A DNA stretch of 64,000 nucleotides from assembly GCA_000270325.1 (NCBI GenBank), contig BA000048.1:1539481-1603480 (forward strand), written 5' to 3'. Positions 1 through 6,827 of this stretch are shown here, in pieces. This DNA is from Candidatus Caldarchaeum subterraneum. GTDB lineage: Archaea > Thermoproteota > Nitrososphaeria_A > Caldarchaeales > Caldarchaeaceae. The translations under genes and the position numbers were made by a program. The notes beneath the pieces are model-generated. The model ran no database searches. It had not been told where the DNA came from and saw only the letters and a program-made list of their open reading frames with translations. Position 1 is the stretch's first letter. Every line of letters begins with the position of its first letter.

Positions 1-324
1 GTTGTATCGGCTACACGGGTCTTTGGACTTGGCACCGAGGCCGTTGTCTTGGTCGGCTCGGCAGATGGACTCTACATAGCCCATCGCGGCTCCTTATCTC
101 TGCTTCGTCTACCCGTTTCAGGACATGATTTGACAGGCGCGGGAGACATGCTCACGGGATTTTTCCTCACATTATACACAGACGGGGTAAACCCTTTCGA
201 GGCCGCCGCCCATGCCCTACAGCATCTCTCAACCGCATTACTCAACCCGCCGCCTGACAGAGTCAAGCCACCTCCCCGCCAGCCTCCTTTGAAGGTCGAG
301 CACGTCTGGACCCGGAGGATTTAG
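1..324 (+). CDS. PfkB/ribokinase-family sugar kinase, C-terminal part (5' truncated by window)
   Basis: The reading frame is open from base 1 with no start in view, so only the last 107 codons are present. The fragment carries the family's C-terminal signature DLTGAGDMLTGFF. In PfkB kinases the GAGD Asp is the catalytic base and the glycines form the anion hole for phosphoryl transfer from ATP to a sugar or nucleoside hydroxyl. The substrate cannot be told from this fragment. The tail is proline-rich and basic (residues encoded by about 250-320). It overlaps the 3' end of the opposite-strand gene by about 62 bp. Family call is firm; specificity is unknown. Confidence 0.85.
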   Translation, partial: VVSATRVFGLGTEAVVLVGSADGLYIAHRGSLSLLRLPVSGHDLTGAGDMLTGFFLTLYTDGVNPFEAAAHALQHLSTALLNPPPDRVKPPPRQPPLKVEHVWTRRI

Positions 325-571
325 AACCTGTTTTTCCAGATTTCATCATCTTCATAACCCGCCTAGTCAGCTCCGGGTACTTTTTCGCAAGAGCGGACTC
401 GACAATCGTCGCCAACTCATCGCTGATACTATAGCGGGGAACAGCGTTTTTCCAGTAATTCATAACAGCCGCCGAGAGAGGTGAGTAAAAGGCCAGTCTC
501 GGCTGTTGGATAGCCTGTTCAACCGATTTCTTTAGTTGTACGTTGTTTATTTGTTCTTGTTTCTTTTTCAT
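263..571 (-). CDS. Small basic protein of unknown function
   Basis: This is a 102-residue protein I do not recognise. It has a Lys/Gln-rich start, a central helical-looking part with the phrase AAVMNYWKNAVPRYSISDEL near residues 34-53, and a basic Lys/Ser/Arg/Gly-rich tail from about residue 75. The charge pattern would suit a nucleic-acid-binding protein, but no named domain is visible. It is convergent with the sugar-kinase fragment and overlaps its end. An 8+2+8 inverted repeat (582-599) lies 11 bp before the ATG and overlaps the likely TATA element, so the gene may be repressed at its own promoter. That is inference. Confidence 0.6.
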   Translation of the reverse strand: MKKKQEQINNVQLKKSVEQAIQQPRLAFYSPLSAAVMNYWKNAVPRYSISDELATIVESALAKKYPELTRRVMKMMKSGKTGSKSSGSRRARPSKEAGGEVA

Positions 572-581
572 GTGTTTAACG

Positions 582-599
582 TATAACTTTTAAGTTATA
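582..599. promoter_or_regulatory. Inverted repeat TATAACTT-TT-AAGTTATA at a promoter
   Basis: This is a perfect 8-bp inverted repeat with a 2-bp spacer, directly upstream of the minus-strand gene that starts at 571. Each arm contains TTATAA-like sequence, so it could act as a TATA element in either direction, as an operator, or as both. No other palindrome of this size is near. Confidence 0.5.
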
Positions 600-972
600 A
601 GTTTTACTTTACAGGAGGTGCGCATGGCATGTTTCTAGTGTTCGATTTTTTGAACAATTATTGAGAAACCCCCTTATTCGCCCCATTTCATTTGATGTTG
701 TATAGAAACGCCTGTTGGGTTATTGATGTTTATGTAACTCAACGAATGATGTATTAGAAGTGTTTCACCGGGTGCTCTACCCCTTTTCGGGGATGTTGGA
801 GGGCTTAATGGTGGTGGAAGTAAACGAATCGGTTGGGGTATCGGACAGATGTTTCACTAATTCAACGGCCATTGCGAGAGCCTGATGTGGGGGTTTTGCA
901 TTATTCAGCTAGATTGTTCGATAAATCGAACTCCGGGAAATAATAAAAAATAATTCGTCAACAAAAAAGGAT

Positions 973-992
973 GTATAAGGTATACCTTATAC
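973..992. repeat. Perfect 20-bp palindrome just past the decarboxylase gene
   Basis: Bases 973-992 read GTATAAGGTA followed by its exact reverse complement TACCTTATAC. The palindrome ends 4 bp from the stop codon of the minus-strand decarboxylase gene, whose stop begins at 996-998. In RNA the centre would form a hairpin of about eight pairs, so it may be a 3'-end or terminator structure. As DNA it could be a dimeric protein site. Confidence 0.6.
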
Positions 993-995
993 GGT

Positions 996-1448
996 TTACC
1001 CAGAGGACCTGTCAGCAAAATATCGTGTGACGCTTTCGGGTCTTAGGTGCTGAACTATGTAATCAAAGGCTTTTTCGGGGTTGCTTTCCTCTCCGCATGT
1101 GTAGATGTCTACTGTCGCGTAGTTGTATTCGCGCCATGTGTGAACGGCTACGTGGCTTTCTGTAATTAACGCGATGACGGATACTCCGCCTTTTTCTCCA
1201 CCGAAGCTCCAAGACCTCAGGGAAACCAGAGTCATGTTGGCCTGCTTGATGGCTTCTCGGACTATCTTGCGCAGGTATTTTTCGTCACTGATGATGTTTT
1301 CTGGACAGTTGTAGAGGTTTCCGAAGACGTGTTTGCCCACTATTTTTTCCTGTGCAACTCTACTTTCGAGCATTTTCTTGTCTTTGAACCTCGGTTTCTG
1401 GAAAAAGACAACAACATATAAATTATATGCAGTTGCCTTCTCTGACAT
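996..1448 (-). CDS. speD: Pyruvoyl-dependent decarboxylase of the SpeD family (AdoMet or arginine decarboxylase)
   Basis: This small proenzyme self-cleaves to create a pyruvoyl group. The product supplies aminopropyl groups or agmatine for polyamine synthesis. The sequence has the cleavage motif LITESHVAVHTW, with Ser98 as predicted pyruvoyl precursor, His103 and Cys118. This matches the +5 and +20 spacing of Ser63/His68/Cys83 in classical class 1B enzymes. The segment GKHVFGNLYNC and the C-terminal ADRSS, together with its length, resemble my recollection of crenarchaeal arginine decarboxylases that evolved from SpeD, so substrate is uncertain. The first 25 residues look unlike the family, and Met26 (at 1373) is an alternative start. 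Confidence 0.85.
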   Translation of the reverse strand: MSEKATAYNLYVVVFFQKPRFKDKKMLESRVAQEKIVGKHVFGNLYNCPENIISDEKYLRKIVREAIKQANMTLVSLRSWSFGGEKGGVSVIALITESHVAVHTWREYNYATVDIYTCGEESNPEKAFDYIVQHLRPESVTRYFADRSSG

Positions 1449-1563
1449 AATTTTTGTCTGACATTTTCTGACGAAATCTATTTTTTTCTACCTGAAAAAT
1501 ACGTTTGTCTACGATTATTTTTTCGGCTCAGATTTTTGGCCACAAGTAAAGGTTATTGGCTCG

Positions 1564-2022
1564 ATGTATGCAGGTGTGTTTATGGATATTCCTGAGCCCG
1601 GTGTGTATGGACGAGGTGAGCTCGATTTCGGTAGGTTGTTTAAGCTTGTTGTCGCCCGTGTCTCGGATGGTTCATGCGGAGCCGCGGCTTTTTTCTTGGG
1701 GATTGTGAAGAGGAGGGGCCGTGGTGAAGTAGGGGTTGAAAAGCTGTTCATGGAGTCTTATGAGGAGCACGCTAACAGAGCCCTGAAAAGAATTTGTGAT
1801 GAGGTGATGGCTGAGTACAGCCTGAAGTTTGTGGGCATTTGGCATTTGGTGGGCATGCTTGATGTGGGTGAGCCTGTTGTCTTCGTGGCTGCGGCTGGCG
1901 AAAGCAGGGACGAGGTTTTCAGAGGCCTACGGACGGCTGTCGAGCGCTACAAGCGTGAACCAGCCCTCTTCAAAAAGGAAGTTTATATCGATGGGACGGA
2001 AAAATGGCTGGAGGGCGCTTGA
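1564..2022 (+). CDS. moaE: Molybdopterin synthase catalytic subunit MoaE
   Basis: MoaE is the large subunit of molybdopterin synthase. It transfers sulfur from thiocarboxylated MoaD to precursor Z (cPMP). Visible features are the CGAAAFFLGIVK stretch near residues 38-49, the HLVGMLDVGEPVVFVA core near 94-109, and the C-terminal active-site region ERYKREPALFKKE...W (lysines about 130, 137 and 138; Trp148). Length of 152 is normal. Met7 (1582) is an alternative start. The stop TGA overlaps the preferred TTG start of the next gene, moaD, so the two are translationally coupled, as expected for heterotetramer subunits. moaB and moaC lie 1.6-2.6 kb away on the other strand. Confidence 0.92.
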   Translation: MYAGVFMDIPEPGVYGRGELDFGRLFKLVVARVSDGSCGAAAFFLGIVKRRGRGEVGVEKLFMESYEEHANRALKRICDEVMAEYSLKFVGIWHLVGMLDVGEPVVFVAAAGESRDEVFRGLRTAVERYKREPALFKKEVYIDGTEKWLEGA

Positions 2023-2333
2023 AAATCCTGACCAAGTACTATGCTGTCCTGCGGGAACGTGTTGGAAAAGCTTCTGAGGAGTTTGAGCTTCCGCAGGGCT
2101 CGACGGTCATTGATTTTCTTGAAAAGTTGCGTCAAGTGTATGGCGGGGTTTTGGGCGACCTTTTTGAGGGAGATGGGTTGAGGACTGGGTTTGCTTTGGC
2201 TCTGAACGGTGAAAGCCTTGATAGAAAACTCTGGGCCTCTACTAGGCTTAAAGACGGGGACGTGGTTGTCGTCCTGCCACCCATCGCTGGCGGTTACCTG
2301 AAGCTGGGCAGCCTCACGCCCCGCTGGCCCTGA
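2019..2333 (+). CDS. moaD: MoaD-like ubiquitin-fold sulfur carrier with a 12-residue tail after the diglycine
   Basis: This is the small subunit partner of MoaE. Family members end in Gly-Gly, which is adenylated and thiocarboxylated. Here the expected end LPPIAGG is present, but the frame continues for 12 residues (Y-L-K-L-G-S-L-T-P-R-W-P) before TGA. The tail overlaps 40 bp of the convergent dcd gene. I chose the TTG start at 2019 because GGAGGG at 2010-2015 is well placed, the TTGA overlap with the moaE stop is typical coupling, and it yields the usual N-terminus LKILTKYYAVLRE. An ATG at 2004 would add five residues. Unless the tail is removed, the C-terminus could not be activated in the normal way. 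Confidence 0.88.
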   Translation: MKILTKYYAVLRERVGKASEEFELPQGSTVIDFLEKLRQVYGGVLGDLFEGDGLRTGFALALNGESLDRKLWASTRLKDGDVVVVLPPIAGGYLKLGSLTPRWP

Positions 2334-2812
2334 TACTTTCCTGTGTAGGGCTTCTCCACTATGGAGGAGAGACGTGCGAAGACCACGTGCAGGAACCTGT
2401 CGCCCGAGTATAGTTTGACCGGGAAATCTCCTCCCACTAGCTCTATGGTTAACTCTCCTTCAAAATTAGCGTCTATGATTGTTGGTGGAATGGTTAATCC
2501 GATGCGTGCATAGCTGCTCCGCAGGTTAACGAAACCCATCAAATCCTTCGGAAGAGCCAGATACTCGAGGGTATGGAGCAGCACATGTTCATGAGGGTTT
2601 ATCACAAATTCTTCTGCTTCTTCTATGGTGTAGAAATTGGCTGCGTCGCTTTTTTTGGTGTCGAAGACTTTGCTGTTTTTGTTAAACCTGGCTATCTGTC
2701 TGCCTATTCGGAGGTCGAGGCCGTTTTCACGCACCACGTCTTCTGAAAACGGCTCAATCCTGAGGCGCCCGTTCCGGATGTAGTTCCATAGGTCGAAGTC
2801 GGATAGAATCAC
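2294..2812 (-). CDS. dcd: dCTP deaminase (Dcd/dUTPase family)
   Basis: The enzyme deaminates dCTP to dUTP, feeding dTMP synthesis; some archaeal members also hydrolyse dUTP. Visible family features are the N-terminal MILSDFDLWNYI, the NGLDLRIG segment near residue 30, the LRSSYARIGLTIPPTIIDAN nucleotide-binding stretch (about residues 96-115), FEGELTIEL with its acidic residue, and the C-terminal lid GKYQGQRGV. Length of 172 is typical. It is convergent with moaD and its last 40 bp overlap the moaD tail. Whether it is mono- or bifunctional cannot be decided by eye. Confidence 0.92.
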   Translation of the reverse strand: MILSDFDLWNYIRNGRLRIEPFSEDVVRENGLDLRIGRQIARFNKNSKVFDTKKSDAANFYTIEEAEEFVINPHEHVLLHTLEYLALPKDLMGFVNLRSSYARIGLTIPPTIIDANFEGELTIELVGGDFPVKLYSGDRFLHVVFARLSSIVEKPYTGKYQGQRGVRLPSFR

Positions 2813-2836
2813 GAATTTGATGTCTTTTGCAATAAT

Positions 2837-3625
2837 TTAAACATCCACAGTCGTCAGGTCCTCGGCGACGGTGATGTTCTCTGGGGGTATACCTGCTTGC
2901 TTCAGCGCCTCTGTTATCTCATGTTCCCGACCGCTCCATGTTGGATAGAGATGTGTCACGGCTATTTTTCTTGGGTTGGTTTTCGCGGCTATTTCTGCGA
3001 GTTGTTTCTCGGAGGTGTGTTTTCCGATGAGCTGTTGATGGGGGAAGCTGCATTCATGTATGAGGAGGTCACAGTTTTTGGCGAGGTCTATGAGATGCTT
3101 GTCTGGTACGGTGTCACCCGAGTAGACTATGTTTTTTCCGCGGTGTGTGATTTTGTAGGCCAAGCCGTTTAGATGCTCGACCTCTGCAGCGGTTATCTTG
3201 CATTCACCCACCTGTCTCATGTCTCCGTGACGCATCTCATCTATCTGGAGAAAACGTCTGACTTGCATAGGTTTGTTGAGGTAGCTAAAAGCATCGATGG
3301 ATATGACTTGTTCTACGAGTTTATGCAGACCCGATGGGCCGATGAGGTGCAGGTTTTTGGGCTGTGAAGAAGGTTTCCCCTCTTCGTCATAGCACCACAT
3401 CATTATCAGTGGCAAGAGGTCTGAGATATGGTCGAGGTGAAAATGGCTGATCAACACAGCCGTCAGTGACAACGGGTTTACTGCGAGTCTGATGAGTTTG
3501 TAGATTGTGCCGGGGCCCGGGTCTATCAAAAGCCTGGTCTCCTCTGCCTCGATAAAGACGCCGCTGCCGAATCTTTTCTCCGAGGGAGCTATGCTGCCTG
3601 CTCCGAGTATGGTTATCCGAGTCAT
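2837..3625 (-). CDS. Metallo-beta-lactamase-fold hydrolase, RNase Z-like
   Basis: The protein has the metal-binding motif HFHLDH at residues 61-66, an N-terminal GAGSIAPSEKR strand-loop, YSGDT near residue 168, HECSF near 190, and a late THLYPTW histidine. This order is that of the RNase Z/arylsulfatase-like branch of the fold, which binds two zinc ions. Members process tRNA 3' ends or hydrolyse small esters. The long exosite arm of canonical RNase Z is not obvious, so I leave the substrate open. The gene overlaps moaB by 4 bp and is likely co-transcribed with moaC-moaB. Confidence 0.8.
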   Translation of the reverse strand: MTRITILGAGSIAPSEKRFGSGVFIEAEETRLLIDPGPGTIYKLIRLAVNPLSLTAVLISHFHLDHISDLLPLIMMWCYDEEGKPSSQPKNLHLIGPSGLHKLVEQVISIDAFSYLNKPMQVRRFLQIDEMRHGDMRQVGECKITAAEVEHLNGLAYKITHRGKNIVYSGDTVPDKHLIDLAKNCDLLIHECSFPHQQLIGKHTSEKQLAEIAAKTNPRKIAVTHLYPTWSGREHEITEALKQAGIPPENITVAEDLTTVDV

Positions 3626-4146
3626 GTTTTACGGGCTATGTGTATGATGTGTGGGATTTCTGGGCCGAGGAGCTTTAGGGCGAGCCTGACAGCCTCGGGT
3701 GAGCCGGGAAGCGCGATAATTAGTCGGCCGTTCACTATACCCGCGGTGGTGCGGGATAGGGCCGCGGCTGAGCCTATCTCCCTGTAGCTCTCTACGCGGA
3801 AGAGCTCTCCCCAGCCCTCAACCTCCTTGTCAAACAGGGGCCTTAACGCCTCAATCGTGACATCCCGCGGAGAAAGACCCGTGCCTCCGGTGATTACGAC
3901 GACGTCAAACCCCTTTTCCAAAGCAGTCAACACCGTCGACCTTATCATCAATATATCGTCATTCACCACCCCAAGATACTCAACATTGTGACCGAGGTCT
4001 CTCAATTTTTGGACCGCGTTTTCTCCAGACTCGTCAACATAAGCCTCATTCCGTATTTTCTTATAGTAGCGTGAAGAACTGGCCGTGAGGACGGCGATTC
4101 TTAGGTTATGCGGGCTCTCAGCCCTGTGCTGTTCATGCGGTTTCAC
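3622..4146 (-). CDS. moaB: Molybdenum cofactor biosynthesis protein MoaB (MPT adenylyltransferase-type)
   Basis: The protein belongs to the MoaB/Mog family, which activates molybdopterin by adenylylation before metal insertion. It shows TGGTG at residues 86-90 followed by SPRD (Asp94 region), SRTTAGIVNGRLIIALPG, and GSPEAV near 152-157, the standard nucleotide and MPT binding elements. Length of 174 is typical. Its start overlaps the end of moaC by 14 bp and its end overlaps the metallo-hydrolase by 4 bp, so the three genes form one minus-strand operon. Confidence 0.92.
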   Translation of the reverse strand: MKPHEQHRAESPHNLRIAVLTASSSRYYKKIRNEAYVDESGENAVQKLRDLGHNVEYLGVVNDDILMIRSTVLTALEKGFDVVVITGGTGLSPRDVTIEALRPLFDKEVEGWGELFRVESYREIGSAAALSRTTAGIVNGRLIIALPGSPEAVRLALKLLGPEIPHIIHIARKT

Positions 4147-4582
4147 TTGTCTTCACCTTCGAAACCACTCTTATGTCCGTGATGGCTGTGGTAGGGTATT
4201 GTCCATATTCGTCCTTCTCATACTGCTTCACAACATCCCATATGTTGAGGAGAGCTGTGGCAACGGCTGTCAAGGCCTCCATCTCGACACCCGTCTTCTC
4301 ATAGGCAACAACTTTGGACCTGACTTCTATGTAATTTTCTCCAACTTCTTCAGTAATCTCTACATGCTCGAGCTTGAGGGGGTGGCAGAGAGGTAGGAGG
4401 GTTGGGGTTTGTTTTGCACCTAGAATGCCTGCTACATGAGCTAGTTGAAGTGGGTCACCTTTCTCAACAGCTTTTTTTCTAATCATCTCAACGGTGCTGT
4501 GCTTGAGAATGATGCGGCCGACCGCGACGGCTTCTCTTTTCTGAACAGGTTTGGCGGACACGTCAACCTGCTTAATGCTCAT
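4133..4582 (-). CDS. moaC: Cyclic pyranopterin monophosphate synthase MoaC
   Basis: MoaC converts the product of MoaA (3',8-cyclo-7,8-dihydro-GTP) to cyclic pyranopterin monophosphate. The conserved LLPLCHPL (residues 62-69) and YEKTGVEMEALTAV (about 93-106) motifs are intact. The usual N-terminal VDVS phrase starts the protein. No moaA is in this window. It leads the moaC-moaB-metallo-hydrolase operon and lies 38 bp after rps11 on the same strand, so it may be read from the ribosomal-protein promoter. Confidence 0.95.
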   Translation of the reverse strand: MSIKQVDVSAKPVQKREAVAVGRIILKHSTVEMIRKKAVEKGDPLQLAHVAGILGAKQTPTLLPLCHPLKLEHVEITEEVGENYIEVRSKVVAYEKTGVEMEALTAVATALLNIWDVVKQYEKDEYGQYPTTAITDIRVVSKVKTSETA

Positions 4583-4619
4583 GATGATGGTTAGGCGTCA
4601 AGGTATAAAATGGTATCGT

Positions 4620-5045
4620 CTACACTCTTCTGCCTCTTCGGCCGCCTTTTTTCCTGACGCTGTCGTGTGGGATTGGTGTGACGTCCTCGATTCTCCCAAT
4701 CATCAAACCTGATCGAGCTATAGTACGGATAGCGGCCTGTGTAGCGGGCCCGGGTGTACGCGACTTCACGCCCCCCGGAGCTCTGACGAGAATGTGTACA
4801 GCTGTTATTCCAGCGGCCTTAGCCGCCTCCATGACAAAGGAAGCAGCCCTCATACCTGCGTAGGGAGTTGGCTCCAGCCTTCCCGCGTCAACAAACATTC
4901 CACCTGAAGCCCTCGCTATTGTCTCAGCCCCAGTTAAATCGGTCAGATGCACGATTATGTTGTTGTAGGAGGAGTAGATGTGGACAACTCCCCACTTCTG
5001 CTTCTGCTGTGGGGTCTGCTCGGCTGACTGCTGTTCTGCGCTCAT
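4620..5045 (-). CDS. rps11: Small ribosomal subunit protein S11 (uS11)
   Basis: uS11 sits on the platform of the 30S subunit and contacts the E-site region. Family features are [20 protein letters not shown], the ARASGGM segment, [19 protein letters not shown], and the basic C-terminus [13 protein letters not shown] start at the ATG at 5045; a GTG at 5063 would add six residues that look unrelated. A short Gln-rich N-terminal extension precedes the conserved part. It follows rps4 in the usual archaeal order, but rps13 and rpoD are not adjacent. Confidence 0.95.
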   Translation of the reverse strand: MSAEQQSAEQTPQQKQKWGVVHIYSSYNNIIVHLTDLTGAETIARASGGMFVDAGRLEPTPYAGMRAASFVMEAAKAAGITAVHILVRAPGGVKSRTPGPATQAAIRTIARSGLMIGRIEDVTPIPHDSVRKKGGRRGRRV

Positions 5046-5107
5046 CCTTCCACACCAGTCCACACGGTGTATTTAGTTGTTATCCGTGGCTTAGCTTATA
5101 TGGTCTT

Positions 5108-5602
5108 TTATGCTTGGCTCTGGACCTTTATTGGCTCTGTGAGCCTTATTTCCTCCTCCTCGCCACGTTTGACATGATAACTTGGTGCCCTCACTTTCTT
5201 CCCGCCCACAAGCACCTTACCATGTGTAATGAGCTGTCTAGCATGGAAAATTGTCCGTGCTAAGCCTGTCCGGAAGACGATTGTCTGGAGCCTTCTTTCG
5301 AGGAAGTCTTTCACAGTGAGCTTTAGGACGTCGTCGAGTGTGGCGCCCTGCGGAAGCAGGCCAAGCCTGTTGAGTCTGCCGATGAGCTTACTCTCCTCGG
5401 CTATCCTTTTTTCACCCACTGCTGTGAAAAGTCTCCGAGCGAGAGCTCTGTATTTACGCAGCTGGCTCGCCGCCCTCCAAATCTCCCTCTTGTTCCGTAG
5501 ACCATACTCACCCATCAGCTTAAGCTCCTCCTCAAGAATCTCCCTTCGCCACGGATGCCTAGGGGTCTCATACTTCTTCCGTATCCGCTTCGGATCGCCC
5601 AT
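5108..5602 (-). CDS. rps4: Small ribosomal subunit protein S4 (uS4)
   Basis: uS4 is a primary binder of 16S rRNA that nucleates 30S assembly. The protein begins MGDPKRIRKKYETPRHPW, typical of archaeal S4, and carries the S4 RNA-binding domain around residues 100-150 (RRLQTIVFRTGLA...ARQLITHGKV). I chose ATG 5602 over an upstream start at 5620 because it gives the family N-terminus. A TTATAAAC-like TATA element at 5628-5636 on this strand also lies about 30 bp before it. It heads the operon with rps11. Confidence 0.95.
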   Translation of the reverse strand: MGDPKRIRKKYETPRHPWRREILEEELKLMGEYGLRNKREIWRAASQLRKYRALARRLFTAVGEKRIAEESKLIGRLNRLGLLPQGATLDDVLKLTVKDFLERRLQTIVFRTGLARTIFHARQLITHGKVLVGGKKVRAPSYHVKRGEEEEIRLTEPIKVQSQA

Positions 5603-5657
5603 TTCCAGCAATCCACGCATTTAACCATCTTATAAACATCCAGTTGGTTGGGGAAAC

Positions 5658-5668
5658 CTTATATAAAA
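5658..5668. promoter_or_regulatory. TATA element CTTATATAAAA between rps4 and the reductase gene
   Basis: The core TTATATAA is nearly palindromic and centred about 26 bp before the ATG of the plus-strand reductase at 5688, giving a leaderless mRNA. On the other strand it could also serve an upstream start for rps4. Confidence 0.6.
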
Positions 5669-5687
5669 TCCGCCTTCTCGACGGGTG

Positions 5688-6827
5688 ATGAATGAATACG
5701 ATGTCGTGGTGGTAGGCGGTGGGCCTGCAGGAGTTTCGGCGGCGAAGGCCGCTGCCATGAACAGCGTCAGCGTTCTCCTGCTTGAGAAGCATCCGACCAT
5801 AATGGCTAACAAGCCTTGTGGAGAGGCCTGTAGCAAGGAGACGCTTGTCACCGCGGGTGTTAAGCCCAGCCCCCGCATAGTTATGCATGAGGCTTACGCC
5901 CTTGTATATTCTCCGAGCATGATAGAGGTGAAGATTCCGCAGATAGGCTACAACATCAACAAATCCTTCTTTATTCAGGAGATTGCTGCGCAGGCCGCGG
6001 AATATGGGGCCGACATACATGTTAGAGAGGAGGTTACAGGAGTTGTTAGAGAGAACTCTAAGCTTCTAGTGAAAACCAACAGGGACACCTACAAAGCGAA
6101 GGTTGTGATAGGGGCAGACGGCTACAACTCAACCGTGGCGCGCAGCCTCGGTGTAACAGAGAGGCCCGAACCCATACCAACCGTCCAATACATAATGGCA
6201 AACTGTAGGCTGAAGAACTCCGACGCCGTCAGGTTCTATCTCGGCAACAAAATAGCACCCGGAGGATATGCGTGGATATTTCCGCGCACAGAGAAGCTGG
6301 CCGAAGTGGGAATAGGCGTTAGAGGAGCAGTCGCAAAGGACTACCTAGACGCATTCGTCAAACTTTTCAGCGACGAGCTTGGAAACGCGAAAATCATCGA
6401 CTATAGAGGGGCACCCGTCCCCATAGGCGGAGCTATATCGGAGAGTGTTTTTGACGGAGCGATGCTTATTGGTGATGCGGCGGGGCATGTCATTCCTTTG
6501 ACAGGGGCGGGAATACATTCCTCTGTCTCGGCTGGACTGGCGGCGGGTAAAGTTGCCGCCACCGCTGTGCAGGAAGGCGACACGTCTAAACGCCGTCTCT
6601 CAGAGTTTTACAAGCTTTATGAGCCTTGGCTAAACCGGATAAAGAAAAGCCTCAAAGCGATGAGGGCTGTGGAGAAGCTCACCGACGAGGAGCTCGACAC
6701 CCTCGCTAAAATCTTCCAAGCCGACGACATACTCGACCTCGCCAACGGAATGGACATAGGAAGGGTGGCGAAAAAACTTCTGAGCCATCCTGTGCTGGCG
6801 GTTAAGCTCGCCCGCCAACTTTTGTGA
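5688..6827 (+). CDS. Geranylgeranyl reductase-family flavoprotein
   Basis: This is a FAD-dependent reductase of the family that saturates geranylgeranyl chains of archaeal lipids. It has the N-terminal dinucleotide-binding motif VVVVGGGPAGVSAA (about residues 6-19), the family signature KPCGEACS near residues 42-49, and the second FAD motif MLIGDAAGHVIPLTGAG near residues 260-276. The C-terminal 100 residues are helical. Length of about 379 is usual. The ATG at 5688 fits a TATA box 26 bp upstream; a GTG codon directly before it is less likely. Other family members reduce isoprenoid quinones or similar substrates, so the exact substrate is inferred. Confidence 0.85.
   Translation: MNEYDVVVVGGGPAGVSAAKAAAMNSVSVLLLEKHPTIMANKPCGEACSKETLVTAGVKPSPRIVMHEAYALVYSPSMIEVKIPQIGYNINKSFFIQEIAAQAAEYGADIHVREEVTGVVRENSKLLVKTNRDTYKAKVVIGADGYNSTVARSLGVTERPEPIPTVQYIMANCRLKNSDAVRFYLGNKIAPGGYAWIFPRTEKLAEVGIGVRGAVAKDYLDAFVKLFSDELGNAKIIDYRGAPVPIGGAISESVFDGAMLIGDAAGHVIPLTGAGIHSSVSAGLAAGKVAATAVQEGDTSKRRLSEFYKLYEPWLNRIKKSLKAMRAVEKLTDEELDTLAKIFQADDILDLANGMDIGRVAKKLLSHPVLAVKLARQLL

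Larger units (their letters stand above)
572..995. other. 424-bp intergenic region with hairpins and a mini-ORF, no recognised gene
   Basis: The region is A/T-rich compared with its neighbours and holds no long ORF. On the plus strand, GGAGGTG at 614-620 precedes ATG at 624, which opens a four-codon frame (M-A-C-F-stop). Possible hairpins follow: GTTCGA/TTGAAC at 640-655, CCCC/GGGG at 780-792, and GTTCGA-TAAA-TCGAAC at 917-932. A 20-bp palindrome closes the region at 973-992. I could not match it to SRP RNA, RNase P RNA, a tRNA or a clear C/D-box RNA. An unannotated small RNA is possible. Confidence 0.4.

Noticed and set aside
2004-2333. A simple one-base indel explaining the MoaD tail
   Set aside because: Shifting the frame by one base around the diglycine does not give a stop directly after Gly-Gly; only a substitution of the TAC codon does.
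5568-6020. A 150-residue open frame on the minus strand
   Set aside because: It lies opposite the reductase gene, whose flavin motifs are in frame on the plus strand, and shows no family features.
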